From CALCKU01 sp964534845 (GTDB lineage: Bacteria > Pseudomonadota > Alphaproteobacteria > Caulobacterales > Maricaulaceae): a stretch of DNA of 31,073 bases. Where the stretch lies: contig CAZHPV010000028.1 of assembly GCA_964534845.1 (NCBI GenBank), positions 1-31,073 on the forward strand, given 5' to 3'. A program made the translations under genes and the position numbers. A model generated the notes under the pieces. It did not search any database. It worked only from the letters and a program-made list of their open reading frames with translations, and was not told the DNA's origin. Below are positions 8,439 to 16,784 of this stretch, one piece after another; position 1 is the stretch's first letter, and every line of letters starts with the position of its first letter.

Positions 8439-9410
8439 TCAGACATCAAATTCCAGCCCGCTATCCAAATAACGCGCCCTGTCATTTTTCCAGTTAACCC
8501 GGACTTTAACGAAAAGGAATAAATGAACCCGACATCCAAGCCAATCTTGCATTTCCATACGGGATTGCGCCCCGATATCTTTTATCGTGCGCCCGCCTTT
8601 GCCCAAGACAATCGGTTTTTGACTATCCCGACGCACAAATATTACCTGTTCTATCCGAAGGGAGCCGTCCTTTTGTCTCTTCCAGCTTTCTGTTTCCACC
8701 GTGGATGCATAAGGAAGTTCATCATGTAAACGCAAAAACAGCTTTTCGCGGGTTATTTCAGCCGCCATGAGGCGAGCTGGAATATCTGCTGCTTGGTCCG
8801 GAGGATATAGATATGGCCCTGCTGGCATAGCGGCCTTAAGAGCTGCGACTAACATCTCCATCCCATCTTGTTTTAATGCAGAGATAAGAAAAATATCCGA
8901 ATAAATTTCTAGCGCATTAAATTTAGCAATGAGCTCCAAGAGATTATCGCGCTCAATTTCGTCGATTTTGTTTAGGGCTAGAAATAGAGTTTTAGGATTA
9001 CGGCGTTTTAAACCTTCACTCACGCGGATTGTGTCTTCAACTGAGAGTTTGTCCTGTGTTCCGCCCTCCCCGTGTAATTGTCGGTAATAGGCCGGCGCAT
9101 CGACGACATGAATTGTGGCATCCGCATCATCTGCCCCTGTCCACGCAGCATGAACCATAGAACGGGCTAACCGGTCACTCTCCTTGGGCCGAAATATTCC
9201 GGGCGTGTCGACAAAGATTATTTGGGCATTGTCCAACATGGCTATGCCACGTATCTGGAACCGAGTTGTCTGTACTTTATGGGTAACAATAGAAACTTTT
9301 TCTCCGACAAGTGCATTGACCAAAGTTGATTTACCCGCATTAGGGGCGCCAATAACGGCGACAAAACCGGCACGGCTTTGTGTTTTATCTTCAGCGAAGT
9401 TTTCGGTCAT
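8439..9410 (-). CDS. era: GTPase Era
   Basis: This is a 323-residue KH-domain GTPase required for 16S rRNA maturation and 30S assembly. The G1 motif GAPNAGKST is at residues 21-29, followed by the HKVQTTR switch region, G3 DTPGI and G4 NKID. The C-terminal KH domain contains GKGGRTIKDIGAQSR. I place the start at the ATG at 9410, which overlaps the rnc stop as TAATG. An in-frame TTG 15 nt upstream (9425) would add five residues but is less likely. It is translationally coupled to rnc. The era stop lies in a small imperfect hairpin (8431-8446) with no U-tract. Confidence 0.96.
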   Translation of the reverse strand: MTENFAEDKTQSRAGFVAVIGAPNAGKSTLVNALVGEKVSIVTHKVQTTRFQIRGIAMLDNAQIIFVDTPGIFRPKESDRLARSMVHAAWTGADDADATIHVVDAPAYYRQLHGEGGTQDKLSVEDTIRVSEGLKRRNPKTLFLALNKIDEIERDNLLELIAKFNALEIYSDIFLISALKQDGMEMLVAALKAAMPAGPYLYPPDQAADIPARLMAAEITREKLFLRLHDELPYASTVETESWKRQKDGSLRIEQVIFVRRDSQKPIVLGKGGRTIKDIGAQSRMEMQDWLGCRVHLFLFVKVRVNWKNDRARYLDSGLEFDV

Positions 9411-10105
9411 TATTTCTGGGGCCAATTCTCTAGCAAGTGAAGTGCGGCGTAACGCTCTGCATCCTTTTTGGATTTACCCGTCCCGAGCGCGGAGCCGATG
9501 TCGGCAACTGACACTTCAACCACGAATAAAGGACGGTGATCCGGCCCTGACTTTTCCAATACTTTATAAACCGGTGTGCCGCCGCCGGAACTCGAAGCCT
9601 GTTCCTGAAGGTTTGTTTTAGGGTCCTTAGCTGAGATATTTGAAAGCTGTGTAATTTCTTCTGACCAAAAGCTGTCAAAAAAACGCCAAGCCGCTTCAAT
9701 GCCGCCGTCAAGATAAATCGCGGCTAACAGCGATTCACAAGCATCACCTAAGATTGACGTTTTATCGCGTCCACCTTGCCTTTCTTCCGAAATAGACATG
9801 AATAGGGCTTCCCCTAAAGCTATTTTTCGGGCAATTTTAGCGCAGGTTTCCTTTCGGACAAGCGCATTTAGCCGCCGTGCTAAGGTGCCTTCATCTTCAA
9901 CAAATACCTGATATAATTTATCGGCTGTCATAAGACCCAAAACTCTATCGCCTAAAAACTCAAGGCGTTCATTGTCATTTTCTTTTCTGCGCCCATCACC
10001 ATATGATGAATGGGTAAGCGCGGTTAAGGCCAGACTTCTATCTTTGAATTCATACTGGATACGCCCTTCAAGAGCCTTTAGTCGTCTCTCTCTCGTATCG
10101 CTCAT
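9410..10105 (-). CDS. rnc: Ribonuclease III
   Basis: This 231-residue dsRNA endonuclease acts in rRNA and mRNA processing. The catalytic RNase III domain has the signature NERLEFLGDRVL (residues 45-56, acidic residues Glu46, Glu49 and Asp53) and the second acidic pair in DACESLLAA. The C-terminal dsRNA-binding domain begins at about residue 160 (DPKTNLQEQA) and ends with GKSKKDAERYAALHLLE. The start overlaps the lepB stop by 4 nt (ATGA type), and its own stop overlaps the era start by 1 nt, so lepB, rnc and era look translationally coupled. Confidence 0.97.
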   Translation of the reverse strand: MSDTRERRLKALEGRIQYEFKDRSLALTALTHSSYGDGRRKENDNERLEFLGDRVLGLMTADKLYQVFVEDEGTLARRLNALVRKETCAKIARKIALGEALFMSISEERQGGRDKTSILGDACESLLAAIYLDGGIEAAWRFFDSFWSEEITQLSNISAKDPKTNLQEQASSSGGGTPVYKVLEKSGPDHRPLFVVEVSVADIGSALGTGKSKKDAERYAALHLLENWPQK

Positions 10106-10911
10106 TTAATAGCCTTGAAAAAACGATTTTTTCGCATGTTAAACCATGTCCAAGGTTTCAGAATTGAAAAGTTTTCATTCACAGATAGAAGAACAATCCT
10201 TGCCTTGCCCATCAAATTTTCAGTTGGAACATAACCAGCACCGTTAAAACTGACGGGAACGCGGCTATCAGCCGAACGATCTCGGTTATCCCCCATAAAA
10301 AAATAATGCCCAGCCGGAACAATAAATGTCTCAGTGTTATCTGCCTTGCCTAGTTTATCAATGTCAAAAATCTGATGGGTTGAACCGTCCACAAAACGCT
10401 CTTCTAAAATATCGGCGGTTTCTTCTGTCCCGTTTTCATGTCGGCGTTGAGCGGACCCTAAATTTTGCGTTGGCACGATTGAGCGGTTTATATGGAGACG
10501 CCCGTCTATCATTTGAATCTCGTCTCCGGGGAACCCTACAAGGCGTTTGATATAGTTTTTATCTATGCCCTGTGGTCTAAAAACAATGACGTCACCGCGA
10601 CTTGGTTTGCGTTCAAACAACCGCCCGGTTTTAACCGGAAAAGGAATAGGCGTGGCGGCATATTTCCCATAACCCAAAGAATATTTAGTGGTGATGATGT
10701 AATCACCTTTAATCAATCCCGGCTCCATAGAGCCCGATGGAATATGAAAGGGTTGAAATAAAAATGTGCGCAAAATAAAGGCAAGTCCTAACGCCCAAAC
10801 CACGGTAGAGAGAGTCTCCCGTAATTCAGAACGCCCTTTTTCTTTTTCCAGCGTCTTACCTTGCGACTTATCCTTTTTTGTCTTTATGGGTTCGTCACTT
10901 TCACTAGTCAT
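10102..10911 (-). CDS. lepB: Signal peptidase I
   Basis: This 269-residue inner-membrane serine protease removes Sec and Tat signal peptides at the periplasmic face. A charged cytoplasmic N-terminus (residues 1-30, Lys/Glu-rich) precedes one transmembrane segment (about 34-52). The catalytic serine is Ser61 in PSGSMEP and the general-base lysine is Lys122 in YIKRLVGFPGD. The later MGDNRDRSADSR box is also present. It follows acpS by 11 nt and overlaps rnc by 4 nt. Many exported products in this window would be its substrates. Confidence 0.97.
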   Translation of the reverse strand: MTSESDEPIKTKKDKSQGKTLEKEKGRSELRETLSTVVWALGLAFILRTFLFQPFHIPSGSMEPGLIKGDYIITTKYSLGYGKYAATPIPFPVKTGRLFERKPSRGDVIVFRPQGIDKNYIKRLVGFPGDEIQMIDGRLHINRSIVPTQNLGSAQRRHENGTEETADILEERFVDGSTHQIFDIDKLGKADNTETFIVPAGHYFFMGDNRDRSADSRVPVSFNGAGYVPTENLMGKARIVLLSVNENFSILKPWTWFNMRKNRFFKAIK

Positions 10912-10922
10912 AGCCTATAAGC

Positions 10923-11327
10923 CTATTTCATCTCAGAATGTGTTTCAATAACCACAAAAGCAACGGCGAAGGGATCATCATCGCTTAAACTCAAATTTAT
11001 GCGCCCTGTATGGCCCATAGGCAGCAAACTATCCAGTCGGGCTTGCGCACCGCGGTACAGATTAATCTTCGGGCGCCCGCTTGGAGCATTTTCCACCTCG
11101 ACATCCAGCCAAGATAGCGAGCCAGTGTAATCTCCGGCCAAGGCTTTGGCGACGGCTTCCTTGGCGGCAAATCTCTTAGCATAATAGGCGGCCTTACCTG
11201 ATTTGCTTTCACAATAGTCTTGCTCATGTTTCGTAAAAGTCTTGGCAATAAATCGATCTCCAAACTTCTTTAAAGTCTCCTCGATCCTTGGAATACTGCA
11301 AATATCGGTCCCTATTCCTAAAATCAT
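10923..11327 (-). CDS. acpS: Holo-[acyl-carrier-protein] synthase
   Basis: This 134-residue phosphopantetheinyl transferase converts apo-ACP to holo-ACP using CoA. The conserved N-terminal GIGTDI (metal ligand Asp8) and the helix motif KRFAAKEA (Glu57) are both present. Length is normal for bacterial AcpS. The ATG overlaps the pdxJ stop by 4 nt, the usual pdxJ-acpS coupling. Confidence 0.96.
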   Translation of the reverse strand: MILGIGTDICSIPRIEETLKKFGDRFIAKTFTKHEQDYCESKSGKAAYYAKRFAAKEAVAKALAGDYTGSLSWLDVEVENAPSGRPKINLYRGAQARLDSLLPMGHTGRINLSLSDDDPFAVAFVVIETHSEMK

Positions 11328-12109
11328 GTTACCTCTATACTTTCTCGCGTTTTATCCATTAGCCGACGCATTTCAACTATCGTAGCCTCTAGTCCGGTAA
11401 AAACAGCTTCACCTATCAAAAAATGACCTATATTCAACTCGCGGGCTTGAGGAATGGCGGCTATCTCAGCTACATTATTATATGTTAGACCGTGTCCGAA
11501 ATGCACCTCCAGCCCTAGATCACTTGCCTGTTTAGCCCCTTCTTTCATATTGTTTAAAAAACTCCGGGCTTTTTGCGTCTCACCTGCATCAAGCGCATGG
11601 GCATAAGCACCAGTATGGAACTCAACAACAGCGGCTCCCGTTCGCGCAGCCCATGTTATTTGTTCGGGAACGGCTTCAATAAACAAAGAAAGGCGCGAAC
11701 CCTTATCTTGAAGTTCTCTTACAATGGGCGTGATACTATTATGTTGTCCCTTGACGTCCAATCCGCCTTCCGTAGTACGCTCTTCGCGTCTTTCCGGCAC
11801 AAGACATATTGCATGAGGTTTTAAACGCTTGGCAATTTTGGTCATTTCAGCAACAGCTGCCATTTCCATGTTTAAAGGAATGTTTTCACTTAAACATAGC
11901 GCCTGTAAGCGCTCCATATCTTCATCCGTTATGTGGCGGCGATCCTCACGTAAATGCGCTGTAATGCCGTCAGCTCCCGCACGTATAGCCGCTTCTGCCC
12001 CAGCGACGGGATCGGGATGGGCACCTCCTCGTGCATTTCGCAGCGTGGCGATATGATCGATATTTACACCGAGCCTAAGTGGAAAAGAATGTGGCGCTTC
12101 GCCCGTCAT
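11324..12109 (-). CDS. pdxJ: Pyridoxine 5'-phosphate synthase
   Basis: This 261-residue TIM-barrel enzyme condenses 1-deoxyxylulose 5-phosphate with 3-amino-2-oxopropyl phosphate in the DXP-dependent vitamin B6 pathway. Diagnostic motifs are LGVNIDHIATLRNARGG (residues 13-29), GADGITAHLREDRRHI and the phosphate-binding FLIGEAVF near the C-terminus. The start overlaps the pyrE stop by 4 nt and the end overlaps acpS by 4 nt. Confidence 0.97.
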   Translation of the reverse strand: MTGEAPHSFPLRLGVNIDHIATLRNARGGAHPDPVAGAEAAIRAGADGITAHLREDRRHITDEDMERLQALCLSENIPLNMEMAAVAEMTKIAKRLKPHAICLVPERREERTTEGGLDVKGQHNSITPIVRELQDKGSRLSLFIEAVPEQITWAARTGAAVVEFHTGAYAHALDAGETQKARSFLNNMKEGAKQASDLGLEVHFGHGLTYNNVAEIAAIPQARELNIGHFLIGEAVFTGLEATIVEMRRLMDKTRESIEVT

Positions 12110-12690
12110 ACCAATCCACGACTACCAGGTTTAATTGCGGGAATAGATGCAAGTTCGGGCGGTAAGTCGTTTTCAGCATAAGCCGGAAATTTTCGCGCTG
12201 CCAAACTAATCAGTGGCACGCCAATATCTGCCTCCCCGCCAGACCTGTCAAATAGACACGCACCGCCGATAACGTGAGCGCCTGTGGCTTCAATACTGGC
12301 AATACACTCGCGCGAGGACAGACCCGTCGTGACAATATCTTCAACCATTAGGACCTTTTGCCCCTTTTCGAGACTAAAGCCACGCCTAAGAGTAAATGTG
12401 CCATTTTCGCGTTCAGTAAATATGGAGTCGAGACCCATATGCCGTGCGGTTTCATATCCAGGAATAATACCGCCCATAGCCGGCGCAACAATGATATCTG
12501 GTTGTGTATTTAAATCCCGCCTAATTTTTTGAGCAAGCGCCTTGCATAAAATTTCAGTGGTTTGAGGGTTTTTAAATATAAACGCTTTTTGCAAGAATAC
12601 AGGACTGCGAAGTCCAGAGGACAAAATAAAATGCCCTTCCAAAAGGGCGCCTGCTTGACGGAAAATATCCAGTACTTGATCGGTATTCAT
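12106..12690 (-). CDS. pyrE: Orotate phosphoribosyltransferase
   Basis: This 194-residue enzyme makes orotidine 5'-monophosphate from orotate and PRPP. The PRPP-binding loop VLMVEDIVTTGLSS (residues 113-126) and the N-terminal GHFILSSGLRSPVF substrate region are intact. It belongs to the longer alphaproteobacterial type, with an FDRSGG segment after the PRPP loop. AGG lies about 9 nt before the ATG. It starts 15 nt after the rsh stop and is probably in the same transcription unit. Confidence 0.96.
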   Translation of the reverse strand: MNTDQVLDIFRQAGALLEGHFILSSGLRSPVFLQKAFIFKNPQTTEILCKALAQKIRRDLNTQPDIIVAPAMGGIIPGYETARHMGLDSIFTERENGTFTLRRGFSLEKGQKVLMVEDIVTTGLSSRECIASIEATGAHVIGGACLFDRSGGEADIGVPLISLAARKFPAYAENDLPPELASIPAIKPGSRGLV

Positions 12691-12705
12691 ATTGTGGCCT
12701 AAGGA

Positions 12706-14931
12706 TCAGGAATGTGTTGCGAGATGAGCGCGTTCAGCAGATAACACATAGGCACTGGCTCGCATAGCCGCTATTATCTGTAAAAGATGACGATTATCAA
12801 TAACTTCCACATCAAATAAGATGTTGAAAATACTGTTAGAGCGCTGCAAGGTTCTCACATTAATAACATTACCTTTAGCTTCTCCAATGGCCTTTGTTAC
12901 ATCTGCCAACGCGCCAGGAACATGTTCCATGGCGACTGAAATCCGCCCGATTGAGTTCGTTTGGGCAGCTGCACGTCGCCACCCAAGATCAATCCATCTA
13001 TCCTGATGCTGTTCCAAGGCTTCTAATTCGTCGCAATCAATCGTATGTATAGCCACACCGCGCCCCTCACCTTTTTGATATCCAATAATCCGGTCACCCA
13101 CTATCGGCGAACAACAAGGCGATATATGCAAGCTGACACCCGCTGTTAAACCATCCCCTTTTACGTAGAGCTTTGCCGTGCTATCCTCGATCAAATCACG
13201 TTCAATATCGAAATCGAGACTTTTATCATTTGCACGTGCCGGAAATACAGCCATCATAAATTGAGAGCGCGTGAGGTCTCCTCGCCCTAAGGCCACATAT
13301 AAGTCTTCTATATTTCCCAGATTAAGACGTTTGAGTGCGTCTTCTAGCGCAGTTTCACTAAAATCACGCCCCTCGCGCGCAAAGGAATGTTCGGCCATCA
13401 TATGCCCAATCCGGCGAAATTCTAAGGTTTCGCCGTCCCGTGTCAGACGCCGTAAAGCTGAACGCGCCTTGCCCGTTACAACAATGTTTTCCCAACCCGC
13501 TTGCGGTTCGGCTTGCCCACCCCGAATAATTTTTACGACGTCCCCATTTTGCAAACGAGTTCGCAAAGCCTGTTCGCGCCCATTTATCAAAGCGCCAATA
13601 CAGGTATCGCCAACCATCGTGTGCACCGCATAGGCAAAATCGAGCGGTGTAGCACCGCGTGGCAGTGAAATAAGCTCGCCTTTAGGCGTAAAAGTAAAAA
13701 CCTGATCTGTAAACATTTCGAGTTTAGCATGTTCCAAAAACTCATCGGCATCACCGGTATGCTCCATCATTTCGACTAGCGGACGAATACGGCGCAAAGG
13801 ATCACCCCCGCTCTCTTTGGCGCTTTCAGGGTCATAAGCATAAGATTCGTTTTTATAGGCCCAATGCGCGGCGACACCACGTTCGGCGACGTCTTCCATG
13901 CGTTCTGTTCTTATTTGAAGCTCTATACGGTTATTATCCGGACCTAATATTGTTGTGTGTAAAGACTGATATCCATTTGGCTTCGGCACCGAAATAAAAT
14001 CCCTGAACCGGGACGGCACGCATCTATAGGCATCATGTAAAACACCTAGAACTTTATAACACTCTGCCCGATTATTAAGGATCACCCGGAAGGCGTAAAT
14101 ATCGGCAATATCTTCAAAAGACACGCCTTGTCTTTCTAGTTTTTTCCATATCGCGTAGGCGCGCTTTTCGCGGCCATAAACGCGTGCTGTAATGTCTTGA
14201 GCATCCATCAAATCTCTCAAGGCAATCGACATTTCGGAAATGGCGACTTCTTGATCTGTTCTCCAGCTCTCCAAGCGATTGGTAATACTCTCAAATGCAG
14301 CCGGGTTTAAATGCCTAAATGAAAGGTCTTCAAGTTCCGAACAAATCCTGTCAACACCCACACGTCTGGCAAGAGGCGCATAAATTTCCATGGTTTCTCG
14401 TGATATGCGTTCACGCGAACTTTGTTTGGGATGATGATATAATGTCCGCATATTATGTAAACGGTCGCAAAGTTTTACCAATAAAACGCGAACATCCTTA
14501 CTCATAGCCAACACAAATTTTTGGAAGTTTTCCGCCTGTTGACGTTCTCGTGACGGCGCGGGGATAGAGAGCTCCACCTGCCCGAGCTTAGTGACACCGT
14601 CTACGAGATCAGCTATTTCCGTCGTGAAGGTAGTGGCGATTTCTTCATAACTTGTATCCGTATCTTCGAGAACATCATGGAGCAAGGCAGTGCAAATACT
14701 GGCAACATCAAGATGAAGCGATGCCAGTATGCCAGCTACCTCTATGGGGTGGGCATAATAAGGATCACCGGAATGACGCATTTGAGTACCGTGGGCTTTC
14801 ATTGAAAAAACGTAAGCCCTGTTAAGCAGGGATTCATCAACAGACGGGTCATAGGCCCGAACACGTTCGACCAACTCAAACTGGCGCAAAAAACTTTGCC
14901 CTTTGGGTTTTATTTTGACGGGTTTGTTCAC
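12706..14931 (-). CDS. rsh: Bifunctional (p)ppGpp synthetase/hydrolase (Rsh)
   Basis: This 741-residue protein is the stringent-response enzyme that both makes and degrades (p)ppGpp. The HD hydrolase domain is intact (His85-Asp86 in LLHDVLEDT, and CDRLHNMRTL near 155-164), so hydrolase activity is expected. The synthetase domain follows (GREKRAYAIWKKLERQ at about 253-268, then KPNGYQSLHTT). The TGS domain is at about 408-470 and the C-terminal ACT domain at about 665-741. The start is a GTG at 14931. A TTG at codon 15 with AAGGG upstream is an alternative and would give the N-terminus more usual for this family. No second RelA/SpoT homologue is seen in the window. Confidence 0.96.
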   Translation of the reverse strand: MNKPVKIKPKGQSFLRQFELVERVRAYDPSVDESLLNRAYVFSMKAHGTQMRHSGDPYYAHPIEVAGILASLHLDVASICTALLHDVLEDTDTSYEEIATTFTTEIADLVDGVTKLGQVELSIPAPSRERQQAENFQKFVLAMSKDVRVLLVKLCDRLHNMRTLYHHPKQSSRERISRETMEIYAPLARRVGVDRICSELEDLSFRHLNPAAFESITNRLESWRTDQEVAISEMSIALRDLMDAQDITARVYGREKRAYAIWKKLERQGVSFEDIADIYAFRVILNNRAECYKVLGVLHDAYRCVPSRFRDFISVPKPNGYQSLHTTILGPDNNRIELQIRTERMEDVAERGVAAHWAYKNESYAYDPESAKESGGDPLRRIRPLVEMMEHTGDADEFLEHAKLEMFTDQVFTFTPKGELISLPRGATPLDFAYAVHTMVGDTCIGALINGREQALRTRLQNGDVVKIIRGGQAEPQAGWENIVVTGKARSALRRLTRDGETLEFRRIGHMMAEHSFAREGRDFSETALEDALKRLNLGNIEDLYVALGRGDLTRSQFMMAVFPARANDKSLDFDIERDLIEDSTAKLYVKGDGLTAGVSLHISPCCSPIVGDRIIGYQKGEGRGVAIHTIDCDELEALEQHQDRWIDLGWRRAAAQTNSIGRISVAMEHVPGALADVTKAIGEAKGNVINVRTLQRSNSIFNILFDVEVIDNRHLLQIIAAMRASAYVLSAERAHLATHS

Positions 14932-15042
14932 GCCTAAGCTATAGGCAAGTTCGTTCTGTCTCGCAAAAGAAAAACGTCCAAATATCTTAAACCATTAGAA
15001 AATGGTGAAGTGATTATATTACAATAAAAAAGTGTATTCAGG

Positions 15043-15417
15043 CTAGAAACGATTATCCGGCCCGTTGTCACGGTCGCTTTGCAGAGCTTTCATCATGTCC
15101 GCTTCCGTCATTTCACTCGGAGCGCCAGCTTCACCGTGCTCAAGCGCCAAGATCGGAGATTGCTCTTCTTCATCTGGCATATCATCATCAATAATGACGC
15201 GCTGCAGACCTGTTACAAGACTGTCACGCAGGTCTGTTAAGTCCAGATTTTCCTCTGCGAGTTCCCTTAGAGAAACAACTGGGGTTTTATCATTGTCACG
15301 GTCAACCGTAAGAGCCGATCCAGCGGCAATATTGCGCGAACGATGTGCTGCAAGGAGCACTAAATCAAAGCGGTTGGGAATTTTTTCTACGCAATCTTCT
15401 ACAGTAACGCGAGCCAT
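15043..15417 (-). CDS. rpoZ: DNA-directed RNA polymerase omega subunit
   Basis: This 124-residue protein begins MARVTVEDCVEKIPNRFDLV, the canonical omega signature, followed by the LLAAHRSRNIAAGS helix. The second half is an acidic tail, as in other alphaproteobacterial omega subunits. Omega helps assemble the polymerase and forms part of the ppGpp-binding site in some bacteria, which fits its place upstream of rsh (111 nt apart). A strong AAGGAGA precedes the ATG. Confidence 0.96.
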   Translation of the reverse strand: MARVTVEDCVEKIPNRFDLVLLAAHRSRNIAAGSALTVDRDNDKTPVVSLRELAEENLDLTDLRDSLVTGLQRVIIDDDMPDEEEQSPILALEHGEAGAPSEMTEADMMKALQSDRDNGPDNRF

Positions 15418-15524
15418 GTCTTCTCCTTAGGGATTAGATAATCCAGCCATGCCGAGTCAGACCCCGACATTTCGCAGGCTTATAAGCAGCTTTTAACCAG
15501 CATGCAAGTTAGTAAAAACTTATT

Positions 15525-16469
15525 TTAAGCACTCACTTTAGGAACTTTGATGCTCTGCCATCCTTGGGACCCGAGGACTTCTTGCGCTTTGATAAAGTTA
15601 TGCAAATCACGGGCACGGCGTGAGGGGTCAGGATGTGTCGATAAAAGTTCAGGTTGGCGCGAACCGCTAGCCTCTGCCATTTTTTCCCACAATGCGACGC
15701 TTTCATAAGGGTCATACCCAGCTTTTTGCATATAAATAGCACCGAGCAAATCCGATTGGCTTTCATGTTTACGCGAAAACGGCAGTAAAACACCCAATTG
15801 CAGTCCCATACCGAGGGCCCCATTTATAAGTTGTGTATTCCTGTTAACAGAGGCCAAACAATTATTGCGCTCAACACCTACAAGTGTGCGACAGCGTTTG
15901 GAGCCTTGCGTTCCAGCCAATATCGTACCCGCCGTTACGGCCAGTTGGCCTGCCATCTGTTGGCTAACGCGTTCAGCGGCATGCTTTCCCGTAACATGTC
16001 CAACCTCATGCCCCATAATGGCAGCGATTTGGTCATCTGTACCCGCAAAATCCATCATGCCCTTGTAAAAGCCTACGCGGTTGCCTGGTAGTACAAAAGC
16101 ATTGCGCGTATCATTATCAAAGACTTCATAGTCCCATGTCTCGTTAGATTTATTCGCACCGCGCGCAATACGTGTTCCGATATTTTGCAAACGGCTCGTA
16201 TAACGCGGATCATTGGAGGTTGGCACTTTTGCCTTAGCGTCGGCCCAGCTTGCAGCCGCCAAAGAGCTTAACTGGCTATCGCCAACCAGTAATAATTGCC
16301 GAGAGCCCGTTTCGGCGTTCGTAGCGCAACCTGTTATGGCTGGTGCTGCCGCAACGACTGCGCCGCCCGCTACCAGATTTTTTAAAATACGCCGGCGTTC
16401 AACCGCATGTTCTTCAACAAGATCTTTAGCTGTACTCGCTACGGGATTATGACCGTGATGTGTGCACAT
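15525..16469 (-). CDS. Periplasmic M48 family metalloprotease, predicted Tat lipoprotein
   Basis: This 314-residue M48 peptidase resembles the LoiP/YcaL group. I take the ATG at 16469, preceded by GGAGA, over a TTG 36 nt upstream. The N-terminus has a twin-arginine-like ERRRILK (residues 24-30), a hydrophobic stretch and lipobox AITGC (Cys48), so it is probably a lipidated envelope protein, perhaps Tat-exported. The zinc site is HEVGH (His154, Glu155, His158) with Glu236 in KHESQSD as third ligand. Between these lies a loop with Cys193 and Cys204 that could form a disulfide. The family degrades misfolded outer-membrane proteins. It diverges from the AsmA-type gene. Confidence 0.9.
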   Translation of the reverse strand: MCTHHGHNPVASTAKDLVEEHAVERRRILKNLVAGGAVVAAAPAITGCATNAETGSRQLLLVGDSQLSSLAAASWADAKAKVPTSNDPRYTSRLQNIGTRIARGANKSNETWDYEVFDNDTRNAFVLPGNRVGFYKGMMDFAGTDDQIAAIMGHEVGHVTGKHAAERVSQQMAGQLAVTAGTILAGTQGSKRCRTLVGVERNNCLASVNRNTQLINGALGMGLQLGVLLPFSRKHESQSDLLGAIYMQKAGYDPYESVALWEKMAEASGSRQPELLSTHPDPSRRARDLHNFIKAQEVLGSQGWQSIKVPKVSA

Positions 16470-16784
16470 ATTTTTCTCCAAATCTGATACGTAAACGCTA
16501 CTCAAGAGTCAGTATAAACGCATTATTTGCTCAAATACCAGACCCTGACTGCGTTTTTTACCCGAAAAGACCAGTCCTAAACTGCGTTTTATTCGCTAAA
16601 GTGAAGCTATACTCACAAAAGTTTTACCCAAAACGCTGACATTTAACCCCAACGGAGCTCTTATTTAGATTATGTTCATTTTAAATATGGTTCTGATAGG
16701 GATTACTTAAACAGGCCGTGCCTTCATCTACGCACACTGTGAGCGCTGATACCTAAAACAGTCTTTAGAAACACGTTGTTAAAC
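16470..16784. promoter_or_regulatory. Divergent intergenic region between M48 lipoprotein and AsmA-type genes
   Basis: These 315 nt separate two divergent genes and must hold at least one promoter in each direction. I can point to the direct repeats at 16537-16592 and an inverted TGCGTTTATA-like copy at about 16508-16521. I see no tRNA, no convincing small coding frame and no hairpin with a T-tract. I could not assign -35/-10 hexamers with confidence. Confidence 0.5.
16537..16592 (+). repeat. Two imperfect direct repeats, 33 bp apart
   Basis: Copies begin at 16537 and 16570. Aligned without gaps, they share ACCAG at the left and ACTGCGTTTT at the right. The 33-bp spacing is about three helical turns, which would put both on one face of DNA. 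A regulator site is a reasonable guess, but none is identified. Confidence 0.4.

Noticed and set aside
8431..8446. Hairpin ATGTCT/AGACAT overlapping the era stop
   Set aside because: Only 6 bp and not followed by a T-run in the direction of transcription. Not called as a terminator.
9184..9621. Open frame of 145 codons on the plus strand across the era/rnc junction
   Set aside because: It is antisense to two well-identified genes and has no protein-like features.
15065..15430. Open frame of 121 codons opposite rpoZ
   Set aside because: It mirrors the rpoZ frame; Ser/Arg-rich antisense translation is expected.
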